In this document: one piece after another, positions 35,551-45,737 of the stretch
Numbering within the stretch: position 1 is the stretch's first letter
Layout of the letters: each line of letters starts with the position of its first letter
Source: Desulfovirgula sp.
Lineage (GTDB): Bacteria > Bacillota > Desulfotomaculia > Desulfotomaculales > Desulfovirgulaceae
Length of the DNA: 64,000 bases
Assembly (NCBI GenBank): GCA_020725525.1
Contig: DYEX01000127.1
Span: 1-64,000 of the forward strand
Reading direction: 5' to 3'
Made by a program: the position numbers and the translations under genes
The notes under the pieces: model-generated
Told to the model about the DNA's origin: nothing
What the model saw: only the letters and a program-made list of their open reading frames with translations
Databases searched by the model: none

Positions 35551-35727
35551 ATGGGTGTACCGAAAAGGAAGACTTCTAAGCGGCGGGCCAGAATGCGGCG
35601 GGCCCACTGGAAGATAGAGGCTCCGGGATTGGTGCGTTGTCCCCAGTGCCGTGCCCTGATTGTGCCTCACCGGGTTTGCCCTGAATGTGGGTATTACAAA
35701 GCAAAAGCAGTGGTTAAAGTTCAGTAG
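35551..35727 (+). CDS. rpmF: 50S ribosomal protein L32
   Basis: A 58-residue protein with the L32 start MGVPKRKTSKRRARMRRAHW and two zinc-ligand pairs (CPQC and CPEC). ATG follows AAAGGGGGGTGG. The frame is open upstream but the start MGVPK is diagnostic. It is cotranscribed with yceD and separated from fapR by 183 bp containing a new promoter. Confidence 0.97.
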   Translation: MGVPKRKTSKRRARMRRAHWKIEAPGLVRCPQCRALIVPHRVCPECGYYKAKAVVKVQ

Positions 35728-35841
35728 TTATCCGGTTGCAAATATACTCAATAACTCAATGCATTTCTGATTAGAATCGCGGTTCCGGTCAAGCGGGTGC
35801 TGGTGCCCCGCCTGCACCGGAAAATTTTTTGCCTTTCAGAG

Positions 35842-35891
35842 TTGCTTTATTTGCCCATTGCCGCTATACTTATTTTAGTACCTGGTCCTAA
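35842..35891 (+). promoter_or_regulatory. fapR promoter with FapR operator
   Basis: TTGCTT (35842-35847), 17 bp, TATACT (35865-35870). The operator TTAGTACCTGGTCCTAA (35875-35891) lies at the expected start of transcription and matches the 17-bp FapR box known in Firmicutes. FapR should repress its own operon until malonyl-CoA accumulates. Confidence 0.9.
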
Positions 35892-35910
35892 ATTTTCATG
35901 GTGATGGCTG

Positions 35911-36489
35911 ATGTCCAGAGGTCATTCCGCCAAGCTTAATCGCCAGCGATTGGTTTCCCGCTATCTGGCCGGCAACCCTTTTCTCACCGATGAGGATCTG
36001 GCCGCCATTCTCGGGGTCAGCGTGCAGACCATCCGGCTGGATCGCAGTGAGTTACATATTCCCGAAAAACGCGAGCGTTTGGAACAGGTGGCCCGGGGTG
36101 TTTACGGCCAGCTCCGCGCTTTGAGCGAAGCCGATCTGGTCGGTGAGCTGGTAGAGCTAAACATTGGAAAATCTGGCGTTTCTGTCTTGACCATTACCGA
36201 ACAAATGACCCTTAAACGTACCCGTGTAGCCCGGGGGCATTATTTGTTTGCCCAGGCCAACTCCCTGGCCGTGGCTCTGTGCGATGCCGAGGTAGCCCTT
36301 ACCGGTACCACCAAGGTCAGCTTCCGGCGCCCGGTCTACTGTGGGGAAAAGGTGGTAGCCAGGGCGTTTGTACGGCGTAAAAAAGGCAATAAATATATGG
36401 TAAGGGTTGCCTCGCGGGTAAATAACGAAATAGTGCTGGAAGGCAAATTTCTCATCTTTGCCATAGCAGAGGAGGTCTGGCGGCGGTGA
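35911..36489 (+). CDS. fapR: Fatty-acid biosynthesis repressor FapR
   Basis: A 192-residue repressor with an N-terminal winged helix (DEDLAAILGVSVQTIRLDR) and a C-terminal hot-dog malonyl-CoA-binding domain (ARGHYLFAQANSLAVAL). It senses malonyl-CoA and malonyl-ACP. An operator lies 20 bp upstream of the start. Its stop overlaps the plsX start. Confidence 0.95.
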   Translation: MSRGHSAKLNRQRLVSRYLAGNPFLTDEDLAAILGVSVQTIRLDRSELHIPEKRERLEQVARGVYGQLRALSEADLVGELVELNIGKSGVSVLTITEQMTLKRTRVARGHYLFAQANSLAVALCDAEVALTGTTKVSFRRPVYCGEKVVARAFVRRKKGNKYMVRVASRVNNEIVLEGKFLIFAIAEEVWRR

Positions 36490-37496
36490 AAATTGCCGTT
36501 GATGCCATGGGCGGTGACCATGCGCCGGCGGAAATTGTACGGGGGGCAGTGGAAGCGGCACGGGAATACCGCCAGGAGATCATCCTGGTGGGGGACCGGG
36601 AGAAAATTCTGGCCGAACTGGGCCAGTCACTCCCGGATCATATTGAGGTTTTTCACGCTCCGGAAATTATTGCCATGGGGGAACAGCCGGCCGTAGCGGT
36701 CCGGAAAAAGAAACAGTCTTCCATTGTGCAGGCGGTCAGGCTGGTTAAAGAAGGGTCGGCAGCGGCCCTGGTTTCTGCCGGCAGCACGGGAGCGGCCATG
36801 GCAGCTTCCCTGCTGGGTTTGGGTCGCATCCAGGGGATTGACCGGCCGGCCATAGCCAGTATCTTACCCCGGCGGGGAGGAACCACGGTCCTTTTAGATG
36901 CGGGAGCCAACGTGGATTGCAAGCCCCACCATCTACTGCAGTTTGCCATTATGGGTTCCCTGTATGCCGAAAAGATCCTTGGCGTTCCCCGGCCCCGGGT
37001 TGGCCTTTTAAATGTGGGGGAAGAAGAAACAAAGGGCAACGAGCTCACCCTGGCCACCTTTCCCCTCCTGCGCCAGGCTAAAATTAATTTTATCGGCAAC
37101 GTGGAGGGGCGGGATATCTTTGCCGGCACGGTGGACGTGGTGGTTTGTGACGGGTTTGTCGGCAACATTGTTTTAAAGGCCGGAGAGGGTCTGGCAGCGG
37201 CACTGCTTGGGATGATCAAGGAGGAAGTAACCAGGAGCTGGCTGGCCAAAATGGGTACGGTCATGGCCATCCCTGCCCTAAAGTGTTTCGAAAGAAGGAT
37301 AGATTATGCCGAGTATGGCGGCGCTCCTCTATTAGGAGTGAACGGGGTATCGATTATTTGCCACGGCAGTTCCACTGCCCGGGCCATTAAAAATGCCATT
37401 AAAAGGGCCAGGGAGGCGGTGGAAGCCGGGCTGGTAAGCGCCATTCAGAGCAGCATTGAAGAGATTGCGGAGGAGCAGAAAGTGGGGATAAATTAA
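36486..37496 (+). CDS. plsX: Phosphate acyltransferase PlsX
   Basis: A 336-residue enzyme that makes acyl-phosphate from acyl-ACP for phosphatidic acid synthesis. It begins VKIAVDAMGGDHAP, the family hallmark, and has conserved stretches DAGANVDCKP and VVCDGFVGNIVLK. The GTG start overlaps the fapR stop by 4 bp and the stop overlaps the fabH start by one base. Confidence 0.96.
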   Translation: MKIAVDAMGGDHAPAEIVRGAVEAAREYRQEIILVGDREKILAELGQSLPDHIEVFHAPEIIAMGEQPAVAVRKKKQSSIVQAVRLVKEGSAAALVSAGSTGAAMAASLLGLGRIQGIDRPAIASILPRRGGTTVLLDAGANVDCKPHHLLQFAIMGSLYAEKILGVPRPRVGLLNVGEEETKGNELTLATFPLLRQAKINFIGNVEGRDIFAGTVDVVVCDGFVGNIVLKAGEGLAAALLGMIKEEVTRSWLAKMGTVMAIPALKCFERRIDYAEYGGAPLLGVNGVSIICHGSSTARAIKNAIKRAREAVEAGLVSAIQSSIEEIAEEQKVGIN

Positions 37497-38527
37497 TGTC
37501 CGAAAGGGTTCTGCCCGTGGGAATTCTGGGCACGGGCATTTATGTACCCGAACGGGTGCTGACCAACAGGGATCTGGAGCGTATGGTGGACACCAGTGAC
37601 GAATGGATCCGCACCCGTACCGGTATTCGGGAAAGACATATTGTGGCCGACCACGAAGCCGCTTCCGATCTGGCCATTCTGGCCGCCCGGCAGGCCATAC
37701 AGGATGCCGGGATCTCCGTGGAGGAAATTGATTTAATTGTCGTCGCTACCAACAGCCCGGACATGCTGTTCCCGGCTACGGCCTGCCTGGTGCAGCATGC
37801 CCTGGGGGCAAAAAAGGCGGGGGCCTTTGATGTCCAGGCCGGATGTACCGGTTTTATATACGCCCTGGCCTGTGGAGGTCAATTTGTTGCCACCGGGGCG
37901 GCTAAAGCGGTGCTGGTGATTGGTACGGAAGCATTGAGCAGGCTGGTAAACTGGCAGGATCGCAACACCTGTGTCCTGTTTGGTGATGGTGCGGGAGCAG
38001 TGGTTATCGGGCCGGTACCGGAGGGTTACGGCATCCTGGCCACCCGTCTGGGTTCGGAAGGAGCAGGGGGGCCGTTGCTCAGCCTGCCGGCCGGGCTTTC
38101 CCGTTGCCCTGCCTCACCGGAAACGGTGGCTAACAATCAGCACTTCATCCATATGCATGGCCGGGAAGTATTTAAATTTGCGGTTAAGGTGATGGAGGAA
38201 AGCTGTCTGGAAGTTTTGCAGGCAGCCGGTCTTGCCCCGGAGCAGCTGGATTTTTTAATTCCCCACCAGGCCAACATCCGCATTATTGAGGCTGCGGCCA
38301 AAAGATTGGACCTGCCTTTGGAGCGGGTGTGGATCAATGTGGATCGTTACGGAAACACTTCCGCCGCTTCCATTCCCGTGGCTTTGCACGAAGCTTTACA
38401 GGCAGGACGGATCAGAGACGGCGATCATGTGGTGCTGGTGGCCTTTGGTGCCGGGCTTACGTGGGGAGCGACTTTGTTGCGGTGGTATGATCATCATCAA
38501 CAACCCTTTGAGAAGGGAGACGGATAA
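37496..38527 (+). CDS. fabH: 3-oxoacyl-ACP synthase III FabH
   Basis: A 343-residue condensing enzyme starting fatty-acid elongation from acyl-CoA and malonyl-ACP. The catalytic triad is visible: Cys in QAGCTGF (about 118), His in PHQANIRI (about 257) and Asn in YGNTSAAS (about 286). Confidence 0.96.
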   Translation: MSERVLPVGILGTGIYVPERVLTNRDLERMVDTSDEWIRTRTGIRERHIVADHEAASDLAILAARQAIQDAGISVEEIDLIVVATNSPDMLFPATACLVQHALGAKKAGAFDVQAGCTGFIYALACGGQFVATGAAKAVLVIGTEALSRLVNWQDRNTCVLFGDGAGAVVIGPVPEGYGILATRLGSEGAGGPLLSLPAGLSRCPASPETVANNQHFIHMHGREVFKFAVKVMEESCLEVLQAAGLAPEQLDFLIPHQANIRIIEAAAKRLDLPLERVWINVDRYGNTSAASIPVALHEALQAGRIRDGDHVVLVAFGAGLTWGATLLRWYDHHQQPFEKGDG

Positions 38528-38529
38528 CC

Positions 38530-39483
38530 ATTATCCGCACAAAACTTTGTGATTTACTGGGAATTGAATATCCCATCATCCAGGGGGGAATGGCCTGGGT
38601 TTCCACCGCCGAGCTGGCGGCGGCAGTCAGTGAGGCCGGCGGTTTGGGGATCATTGGTTCGGGTCAGGCTCCCGGTGAGTGGGTGCGGGAGCAGGTGCGC
38701 CTGGCCCGGAAATTGACCGGTAAGCCCTTCGGAGTAAATGTGATGCTGCGCTCGCCCTTTGTGGACGAAGTAATGCAGGTGCTTTTGGAAGAACGGGTTG
38801 CGGTAATTACTACCGGGGCGGGCAATCCGGGCAAGTATCTTCCCGCTTTGCAGGCTGCGGGCATCCGGGTAATTCCGGTGGTGGCTTCGGTGGCTCTGGC
38901 CAGGCGCCTGGCCAAAAGCGGTGTGGACGCTCTCATTGCCGAGGGGATGGAGAGCGGCGGCCATGTGGGTGAGCTGTGCACACTGCCCCTGGTCCCGCAG
39001 GTTGTGGATGCGGTGGATATTCCTGTAATTGCCGCCGGCGGTATTTATGACGGCCGGGGGCTGGCGGCGGCCCTCATGCTGGGGGCGCAGGGTGTGCAGA
39101 TGGGTACCCGTTTCATGTGTGCTGCCGAGTGTACCATTCACCCGGCAGTAAAAGAAATGGTCATTAAGGCTAAGGACCGGGATACCGTGGTCACCGGCCG
39201 GCCCACAGGCCATCCGGTCCGGGTATTGCGCAACAAATTAAGCAGGCAGTTTGAAGAGCTGGAAAGCCGCTGCGCTCCGCCGGAAGAACTGGAGAAGCTG
39301 GGCGTGGGGAAGTTGCGGGCGGCCATGGTGGACGGGGATGTGGAATACGGTTCGGTGATGGCCGGACAGGTGGCGGCCATGGTGCGGGAAATTCAGCCCG
39401 CCCGGGAAATTGTTCTCGAAGTGGTGCGCGGCGCGGCAGCCCTGCTATCCGCCGCACCCCAGTGGGTGGTGACCCGGGAATGA
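38530..39483 (+). CDS. fabK: Enoyl-ACP reductase II FabK (probable ATT start)
   Basis: A ~317-residue FMN-dependent enoyl-ACP reductase (nitronate-monooxygenase fold): YPIIQGGMAWVSTAEL at the N-terminus, AEGMESGGHVGE and IAAGGIYDGRGLAAAL for flavin binding. The first ATG (38590) would remove 20 conserved residues (IIRTKLCDLLGIEYPIIQGG). The gene should start 2 bp after fabH at ATT 38530, with AAGGGAG about 10 bp upstream; no ATG, GTG or TTG is in frame there. The stop overlaps fabD. Confidence 0.9.
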   Translation: MIRTKLCDLLGIEYPIIQGGMAWVSTAELAAAVSEAGGLGIIGSGQAPGEWVREQVRLARKLTGKPFGVNVMLRSPFVDEVMQVLLEERVAVITTGAGNPGKYLPALQAAGIRVIPVVASVALARRLAKSGVDALIAEGMESGGHVGELCTLPLVPQVVDAVDIPVIAAGGIYDGRGLAAALMLGAQGVQMGTRFMCAAECTIHPAVKEMVIKAKDRDTVVTGRPTGHPVRVLRNKLSRQFEELESRCAPPEELEKLGVGKLRAAMVDGDVEYGSVMAGQVAAMVREIQPAREIVLEVVRGAAALLSAAPQWVVTRE

Positions 39484-40418
39484 AGCTGGCTTTTATCTTT
39501 CCCGGCCAGGGGTCCCAGTATGTGGGTATGGGCCGTCAGATGTGTGAATGTTTTCCCGCTGCCCGGCGCGTTTTTGAAGAAGCCGATGCCTCTTTGGGCT
39601 TTTCCTTAAGCCGCTTGTGTTTTGATGGCCCCGCAGAGGAATTGCAGCATACCGTGAATGCCCAGCCGGCCATCCTCACCGTGAGTGTGGCCTGTCTGCG
39701 GGTGCTCCAGGAAAGAGGGGTGGTACCGGCAGTAGCTGCCGGCCACAGCCTGGGGGAATACAGCGCCCTGGTAGCGGCGGGGGCATTAACCTTTGCCGAT
39801 GCCGTGAGGATAGTGCGCAAGCGGGGTCAGTTCATGCAGGAAGCAGTACCCCTGGGAACCGGGGGGATGACGGCCATCCTGGGCCTGGATGTACCTAAGG
39901 TGGAGGAGATCTGCCGCCAGGCATCTGATGCCGGGATTGTGGAGGCGGTTAACCTCAACTGTCCCGGTCAGGTGGTCATTGCCGGGGAGACACACGCTTT
40001 GGAGCGGGCATCAATGCTGGCCAGAGAGGCAGGGGCCAGGCGTTGCGTTCCCCTGGCCGTGAGTGCCCCCTTCCACTCCAGCCTGATGCGCCCGGCCGGG
40101 GAGAAACTGGCCCGGGAGCTGGAGCAGGTGACCATGGCCGACCCCCAATTTCCCGTAGTGGCCAATGTTACTGCCGATTATGTCACCTCCAGAGAAGACG
40201 TAAAAAGGCTTCTGGTGGAGCAGGTTTACAGTCCGGTGCGCTGGGAGGAAAGTATGCGGCGGCTCATTGGGGACGGCATCACAACCTTTATCGAGGTAGG
40301 TCCCGGAACGGTGTTATGCGGCCTCCTGCGCAAGATTAACCGTCAGGTAGACTGCTGGTCGGTCCAGGATCCGGATTCCCTGGAAAAAGTCCTTGCATGC
40401 CTTAAGGAGGTTAGCTAA
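39480..40418 (+). CDS. fabD: Malonyl-CoA:ACP transacylase FabD
   Basis: A 312-residue enzyme with the [12 protein letters not shown] start and the nucleophile Ser in GHSLGEY (about 89); the catalytic His is in [12 protein letters not shown] 39480 overlaps the fabK stop (ATGA); an in-frame start 18 bases earlier would encode residues foreign to the family. Confidence 0.95.
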   Translation: MKLAFIFPGQGSQYVGMGRQMCECFPAARRVFEEADASLGFSLSRLCFDGPAEELQHTVNAQPAILTVSVACLRVLQERGVVPAVAAGHSLGEYSALVAAGALTFADAVRIVRKRGQFMQEAVPLGTGGMTAILGLDVPKVEEICRQASDAGIVEAVNLNCPGQVVIAGETHALERASMLAREAGARRCVPLAVSAPFHSSLMRPAGEKLARELEQVTMADPQFPVVANVTADYVTSREDVKRLLVEQVYSPVRWEESMRRLIGDGITTFIEVGPGTVLCGLLRKINRQVDCWSVQDPDSLEKVLACLKEVS

Positions 40419-40419
40419 A

Positions 40420-41163
40420 ATGTTACTTGACGGTAAAAAAGCCATTGTTACCGGCGCTTCCCGGGGCATCGGCCGCAGTATTGCCCTGGCTTTGGCCCGG
40501 GCCGGGGCGGACGTGGTGGTAAACTTTCACGGGCAGGCCGCCGCCGCCGGGGAAGTGGTTTCCCAAATCCGGGAAATGGGCCGGCAGGCAGTAGCCTGCC
40601 AGGCAGATGTTTCCATCCCATCTGAAGCGGCAAAACTGGTTAATATGGCTGCCGGGCAACTGGGCGGGCTGCATATTCTGGTGAACAATGCCGGAATCAC
40701 CCGGGATAACCTGGTGATGCGCCTTACGGATGAGGACTGGAACCGGGTTCTGGACGTGAATTTGAAAGGTGCTTTCAATACCATCCGGGCGGCTTCCCGG
40801 TTGATGATGAAAGCCCGCTGGGGGCGAATTATCAATGTCAGCTCAGTGGTTGGTATTACGGGCAACGCCGGCCAGGCCAACTATGCCGCCAGCAAGGCCG
40901 GGCTCATCGGGCTGACCAAAGCGGTGGCCAGAGAGCTGGGTTCCCGGAACATCACGGTTAACGCCGTGGCGCCGGGATTCATCCTTACCGATATGACTGA
41001 CTCCCTGTCCGAGGCTGTTCGGGAAAAGATGCTCAGCCGGGTGGCACTGGGACGTTTCGGCCAGCCCGAAGAGGTAGCGGCGGCGGTGGTTTTCCTGGCC
41101 AGCGATGCGGCGGGATATATCACCGGGCAGACCATTGTCGTTGATGGCGGTCTAACCATGTAA
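40420..41163 (+). CDS. fabG: 3-oxoacyl-ACP reductase FabG
   Basis: A 247-residue short-chain dehydrogenase with the NADPH motif TGASRGIG and the catalytic YAASK (about 156). ATG 40420 follows AAGGAGG and lies one base after the fabD stop. It reduces the ketoacyl-ACP made by FabH/FabF. Confidence 0.95.
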   Translation: MLLDGKKAIVTGASRGIGRSIALALARAGADVVVNFHGQAAAAGEVVSQIREMGRQAVACQADVSIPSEAAKLVNMAAGQLGGLHILVNNAGITRDNLVMRLTDEDWNRVLDVNLKGAFNTIRAASRLMMKARWGRIINVSSVVGITGNAGQANYAASKAGLIGLTKAVARELGSRNITVNAVAPGFILTDMTDSLSEAVREKMLSRVALGRFGQPEEVAAAVVFLASDAAGYITGQTIVVDGGLTM

Positions 41164-41212
41164 GCTGACTACATAAAGTTAGTGAGGGATGCAGTGGAAG
41201 GAGGTGAAAGGT

Positions 41213-41443
41213 TTGTCTGTTTTTGAGAAGGTTAAATCCATCATTGTGGAGCAGCTGGGGGTAGATGAATCCGAAGTGACCATGGAAGCATCCTTTATTG
41301 AAGATTTGGGGGCTGACTCCCTGGACATTGTGGAACTGGTGATGGCTCTCGAAGAGGAGTTTGATCTAACTATTCCCGATGAGGACGCGGAGAAGATCCG
41401 CACTGTAGGTGAGGCCGTCAGATATATCCAGGAGCATTTATAA
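41213..41443 (+). CDS. acpP: Acyl carrier protein
   Basis: A 76-residue acidic helical protein with the phosphopantetheine attachment site GADSLD (Ser 36). The TTG start has a strong GGAGGTGAAAGG; an in-frame ATG 24 bases upstream would add residues not found in the family and overlap the ribosome-binding site. Confidence 0.96.
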   Translation: MSVFEKVKSIIVEQLGVDESEVTMEASFIEDLGADSLDIVELVMALEEEFDLTIPDEDAEKIRTVGEAVRYIQEHL

Positions 41444-41455
41444 GTAAAATCCCAG

Positions 41456-41481
41456 GTCCCGCGCACCCCGCGGGACTTTTT
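41456..41481 (+). terminator. Intrinsic terminator between acpP and fabF
   Basis: GTCCCGCG (41456-41463) pairs with CGCGGGAC (41469-41476), followed by TTTTT. It probably makes acpP message more abundant than the downstream genes. Confidence 0.85.
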
Positions 41482-41532
41482 GAAATATGTTTTTAAATAT
41501 TGCTTTTATGAATCGCTTAAGGAGGTAAGGTT

Positions 41533-42774
41533 TTGTCCAATAGAGTTGTGGTAACCGGTGTGGGCATAATATCCCCGGTGGGTGCCGGTGTGGAAACTTT
41601 CTGGGCCAATCTCACGGCAGGGAAAAGCGGTGTGGGGCCCATCACCCGCTTTGATGCCAGTGGCTACGATACCCGCTTTGCCGCCGAGGTAAAGGATTTT
41701 GACCCCACCCGGTATATGGATAGGAAAGAAGCCCGGCGCATGGATCGCTTTACCCAGTTTGCCCTGGCCGCCACAAACATGGCCCTGGAAGATGCCGGTC
41801 TTGACCTGGAGCAGGTGGACAGGGACCGGGTCGGCGTTATTTTGGGCTCGGGTATTGGCGGCATTGAAACGCTGGAAGAGCAGTACCAGGTGCTCTTAAA
41901 TCGCGGGCCGGGACGGGTGAGCCCCTTTTTCATCCCTATGATGATTGCCAACATGGGGGCAGGGCAGATTGCCATTACCCACCGGCTGCGGGGTTGCAAC
42001 TTAACCGTCACCAGCGCCTGTGCCTCCAGCAGTCATGCCGTGGGCGACGCCTTTCGCCTGCTCCAGTGGGGCCATGCGGATGTAATGATTACCGGCGGCA
42101 GCGAGGCACCCATTACTCCCCTGTCGGTGGCCGGTTTTTCGGCCATGAAGGCTCTTTCTACCCGGAATGAGCAGCCGGAAAAGGCCAGCCGGCCCTTTGA
42201 TGCCGGGCGGGATGGTTTTGTCATTGGTGAAGGTGCGGCCATCCTGATCCTGGAGACCCTGGAGCACGCCCAAAGACGAAAGGCCCGCATTTACGCCGAG
42301 GTGTTGGGTTACGGTACCAGCTGCGACGCCTACCACATTACGGCGCCCGATCCCGAAGGAAGCGGCGCGTCTTTATCCATGGAATTGGCTCTCAAAGATG
42401 CCGGCCTGCCGCCGGAAAAGGTGGATTATATCAACGCTCACGGCACCTCCACCCCCCTGGGAGACAGGCTGGAGACAGTGGCCATTAAACGGGTTTTTGG
42501 GGCCCATGCTTACCGGCTGGCCGTCAGTTCCACCAAGTCCATGACCGGCCACCTCCTGGGAGCGGCCGGTGGTCTGGAAGCGGTGGCCTGCGTGCTGGCC
42601 ATTCACCGGGGGATTATTCCGCCGACCATTAACTACGAGGAACCGGATCCGGAATGCGACCTGGACTATGTGCCCAACCAGGCCCGCCAGGTTCCGGTGG
42701 AGGTGGCCTTGAGCAACTCCTTTGGTTTCGGGGGACACAACGCTACCCTTATATTCCGCAAATTTCACGGCTAA
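41533..42774 (+). CDS. fabF: 3-oxoacyl-ACP synthase II FabF
   Basis: A 413-residue elongating condensing enzyme. Catalytic Cys in TSACASSSH (about 163), His in [11 protein letters not shown] and His in [16 protein letters not shown] start after AAGGAGGTAAGG. Confidence 0.96.
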   Translation: MSNRVVVTGVGIISPVGAGVETFWANLTAGKSGVGPITRFDASGYDTRFAAEVKDFDPTRYMDRKEARRMDRFTQFALAATNMALEDAGLDLEQVDRDRVGVILGSGIGGIETLEEQYQVLLNRGPGRVSPFFIPMMIANMGAGQIAITHRLRGCNLTVTSACASSSHAVGDAFRLLQWGHADVMITGGSEAPITPLSVAGFSAMKALSTRNEQPEKASRPFDAGRDGFVIGEGAAILILETLEHAQRRKARIYAEVLGYGTSCDAYHITAPDPEGSGASLSMELALKDAGLPPEKVDYINAHGTSTPLGDRLETVAIKRVFGAHAYRLAVSSTKSMTGHLLGAAGGLEAVACVLAIHRGIIPPTINYEEPDPECDLDYVPNQARQVPVEVALSNSFGFGGHNATLIFRKFHG

Positions 42775-42789
42775 AAAACGGGTGATGAA

Positions 42790-43509
42790 ATGACGGATAT
42801 CGAACAAAACATCAGCGCATTAAAGGAACGGCTGGGGTTTTGCTGGCAAAATGAAGATTTATTGCGCCTGGCCCTGACCCATGGCTCCTATGCCTACGAA
42901 AAAAACTTGCGGAGCCAGGAAAACAACCAGCGGCTGGAGTTCCTGGGCGATGCAGTGCTGGAGCTGGTGGTCAGCGACTATCTCTACCGCACCTATCCGG
43001 GGCACAGCGAAGGGGAATTAACCCGGTTGCGGGCGGCGGTGGTCTGTGAGCCTTCCCTGGCCCGGACGGCCCGGGAACTGGAGCTGGGATCCTGTCTTTA
43101 CATGGGCCGCGGGGAGGAACGCTCGGGGGGGCGCGAGCGCCCCTCCATTCTGGCTGATGCCTTTGAAGCCCTGTTGGGGGCCATTTACCTGGATCAGGGA
43201 TTAACGGTGGCCAGGAGGGTGGCCCTTTTATACCTCGAACCGGTGATTAAAGATGTGCTGGAAGGGCGCGTGGAGCGGGATTACAAAACCGAATTGCAGG
43301 AAATCCTGCAGAAGGAAGGTAGTGTAAGCATCAGTTACGCCATTTTACACGAGGAAGGTCCCGATCATCACAAAACCTTTACTGCCGCAGTATATTTGGG
43401 GGGTAAGGAGATGGGCCGGGGACAGGGACGTTCCAAAAAAGAGGCTGAACAACAGGCTGCCTGCCGGGCACTGGCCAGGCTGGGGTATCTCCAGGGGAAA
43501 GAGCAGTAG
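42790..43509 (+). CDS. rnc: Ribonuclease III
   Basis: A 239-residue double-strand-specific RNase. The nuclease signature NQRLEFLGDAVLELVVSD is in the first third, and a C-terminal dsRNA-binding domain ends with GRSKKEAEQQAACRAL. It processes rRNA precursors. It follows fabF, as in many Firmicutes; smc, often between rnc and ftsY, is absent. Confidence 0.95.
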   Translation: MTDIEQNISALKERLGFCWQNEDLLRLALTHGSYAYEKNLRSQENNQRLEFLGDAVLELVVSDYLYRTYPGHSEGELTRLRAAVVCEPSLARTARELELGSCLYMGRGEERSGGRERPSILADAFEALLGAIYLDQGLTVARRVALLYLEPVIKDVLEGRVERDYKTELQEILQKEGSVSISYAILHEEGPDHHKTFTAAVYLGGKEMGRGQGRSKKEAEQQAACRALARLGYLQGKEQ

Positions 43510-43522
43510 GAGGGTTGGAGGG

Positions 43523-44434
43523 ATGGGGTTTTTAAACCGCCTGAAAGAGAGTTTAGCCAAAACCCGCCAGGGTCTGGTGGAGAAGATTGAAAGTCTCATT
43601 ACCGGGCGCCAGGCCATTGATGAAAATCTTTATGAGGAACTGGAGGAAGCGCTGATTGCCGCCGACGTAGGGGTGGAAACGGCCCTGGAGTTGATGGAGA
43701 CCCTGCGCTGCCAGGTCAGGGAACGGAAGATCAGGGATCCGGAGCAGTTAAAACCCCTCTTGCAGGAGCTTGTTCGGAACACCTTAAGTGCGGGCGAGAA
43801 CTCCCTTAACCGGGGTGGTCCCCCCACAGTAATCCTGGTGGTGGGAGTCAATGGCGTGGGCAAGACGACCACCATTGGTAAACTGGCACATTACTACAAG
43901 TCCCGCGGGGAACGGGTACTTCTGGCGGCGGCAGATACCTTCCGGGCGGCGGCCATCGACCAGCTGGAGATCTGGGGACAGCGGGTGGGAGTGGACGTGA
44001 TCAAGCATAAAGAAGGGGCCGATCCGGCAGCCGTGGCCTATGACGCCCTGCAGGCGGCCCGGGCGCGCAAGATGGACATGCTCATTATTGATACTGCCGG
44101 ACGCCTGCACACCAAAAGCAACCTGATGGAAGAGCTGAAAAAAGTCCGCCGGGTGCTGGGCCGTGAACTGCCCGGGGCACCCCACGAGGTCCTGCTGGTG
44201 CTGGACGCCACCACCGGGCAAAATGCCATTTCCCAGGCCCGGTTGTTTGGTGAAGCTACCGGTGTGACGGGCATCGTCCTGACCAAGCTCGACGGTACCG
44301 CCAAAGGCGGGGTCATTATCGGCATCCGCCAGATCCTGGATATACCGGTGAAGTTCATTGGCATAGGCGAAGGGGTGGAGGACCTGCGCCCCTTTAACCC
44401 CCAGGAGTTTGTAACCGCCCTTTTTGAGAGGTGA
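43523..44434 (+). CDS. ftsY: Signal recognition particle receptor FtsY
   Basis: A 303-residue SRP GTPase with G1 [28 protein letters not shown] and [10 protein letters not shown]. It docks SRP-ribosome complexes at the membrane. The acidic N-terminal domain is short, as in Gram-positive members. ATG after AGGAGGG. Confidence 0.95.
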   Translation: MGFLNRLKESLAKTRQGLVEKIESLITGRQAIDENLYEELEEALIAADVGVETALELMETLRCQVRERKIRDPEQLKPLLQELVRNTLSAGENSLNRGGPPTVILVVGVNGVGKTTTIGKLAHYYKSRGERVLLAAADTFRAAAIDQLEIWGQRVGVDVIKHKEGADPAAVAYDALQAARARKMDMLIIDTAGRLHTKSNLMEELKKVRRVLGRELPGAPHEVLLVLDATTGQNAISQARLFGEATGVTGIVLTKLDGTAKGGVIIGIRQILDIPVKFIGIGEGVEDLRPFNPQEFVTALFER

Positions 44435-44441
44435 ACAAAAT

Positions 44442-44467
44442 AACCGGGCAAGAGGGCCTGGTTTTTC
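44442..44467 (+). terminator. Intrinsic terminator after ftsY
   Basis: AACCGGGC pairs with GCCTGGTT (one G-T wobble), followed by TTTTTC. It ends the fatty-acid/ftsY transcript. Confidence 0.75.
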
Positions 44468-44516
44468 TTTTTTAAATATTAAGGATAATTTCAGGAAAAA
44501 CCGCCGTTAATATCCA

Positions 44517-45605
44517 TTACATCCGGGGCCGGATTTTCTGCTTTAGCCGTTCCAGCTGGTCCAGTAAGACAGTGGTGTATTTTAAAACGTCGATGTTGGT
44601 GTTGTAAATGAGTTGCCTGATCCCCGGCGCGGTCAACAGGTTGACCAGGCGGTCGTAATCCGCGTTGGTCATGCCGTTGAGCACCCTGCGTAAAGCCAGG
44701 GCGTGAATAATCTGCTGGCGTAAATCGTACGTCAGGTTGGTATAAGACTCCCCCCGGGCCAGTGCCCGGCCGGCGTAAATGCCGCTTCTCAAGGCAGCCA
44801 TGAGCCCGAAGCCTAAAAAGGGCTCCATAAATCCGCCGGCATTTCCCACCAGGATGACATTGCCCACCTGTGGCGGATAGCAGTAACCGCTGATGTGTTG
44901 AATGGAAAAACTCTCTACTATTTGGTAATCCAGTCCCTCAACTTCCCAGAAAAGACGCCATTTTTCTTCGATCTCATCACCGTTGCTTTCGCTGACAATC
45001 AAAACTAACGAAGCCCGGCGGGAATCAAAAGGAGTGAGATAGGCATAGGCACTGCGGCAGTATCTGGTATTTATCCACATAATCAGCGTATTGGGATCAA
45101 AATTCCCCAGGACCACCGCCCCCCGCACCCAGGTTTTCAAAATGTCCTGCCAGCAGCCTAAGATGCGGGGGACCTGCTGTATGCCGTCGCCCACCACTAC
45201 GTAATCATAGTGGTGGGCTAGAATCCGCCAGTCGGCATAATGGTTATAAAATACCGGGGTTTTCAGGAGTGAATAAAGCTGGCTTTCCGTGGATCCTTCG
45301 TCCTGCCCCCGCAAGAAGAAATAGCCCAGATGGCCGGTAATACTGCGGGTGGTGTTGGGCGTGTGCATGATGATTCTCCTTAAGGGTGCCAGGGGTTTTA
45401 CGGGTAGATGCAAGTGGTTGTGCAAAAAAGCCACCTGGTCCTGGATTGGCCGGCTCATGAGCTGTAACGTACCAGCTACGTGGGAAAAAAGCTCTCCCGG
45501 GCGGGAACGCTGCTCAAAAATGGCCGGGGTAATGCCGTGGCGCTCCAGTTCCAGGGCACAGGCCAGGCCGGAAATGCCGGCACCGATAATGGCTATCCGG
45601 GGCAT
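44517..45605 (-). CDS. FAD-dependent oxidoreductase, geranylgeranyl-reductase-like (paralogue 1)
   Basis: A 362-residue flavoprotein with the N-terminal dinucleotide motif IGAGISGLACALELE and the second FAD site VGNAGGFMEPFLGFG. This is the arrangement of geranylgeranyl reductase and related monooxygenase-like enzymes. ATG 45605 is preceded by GGGAGGG; the frame runs 16 codons further upstream. A paralogue at 46.8-47.9 kb lies in the same orientation on the other side of a GerAB permease. The substrate cannot be read from sequence; polyprenyl or carotenoid-like lipids are possible. Confidence 0.75.
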   Translation of the reverse strand: MPRIAIIGAGISGLACALELERHGITPAIFEQRSRPGELFSHVAGTLQLMSRPIQDQVAFLHNHLHLPVKPLAPLRRIIMHTPNTTRSITGHLGYFFLRGQDEGSTESQLYSLLKTPVFYNHYADWRILAHHYDYVVVGDGIQQVPRILGCWQDILKTWVRGAVVLGNFDPNTLIMWINTRYCRSAYAYLTPFDSRRASLVLIVSESNGDEIEEKWRLFWEVEGLDYQIVESFSIQHISGYCYPPQVGNVILVGNAGGFMEPFLGFGLMAALRSGIYAGRALARGESYTNLTYDLRQQIIHALALRRVLNGMTNADYDRLVNLLTAPGIRQLIYNTNIDVLKYTTVLLDQLERLKQKIRPRM

Positions 45606-45737
45606 GAAGGTCCCTCCCCATAGCAAGTAGAACCTGTACCTTAGTATCCCCATCCTGGTTTCTTAAACACAAAAGCCATGCATAGTTGTAATGGCCCTGA
45701 CGCACAATATATGGAAATGAGAGGGGGATGTAGCCAG

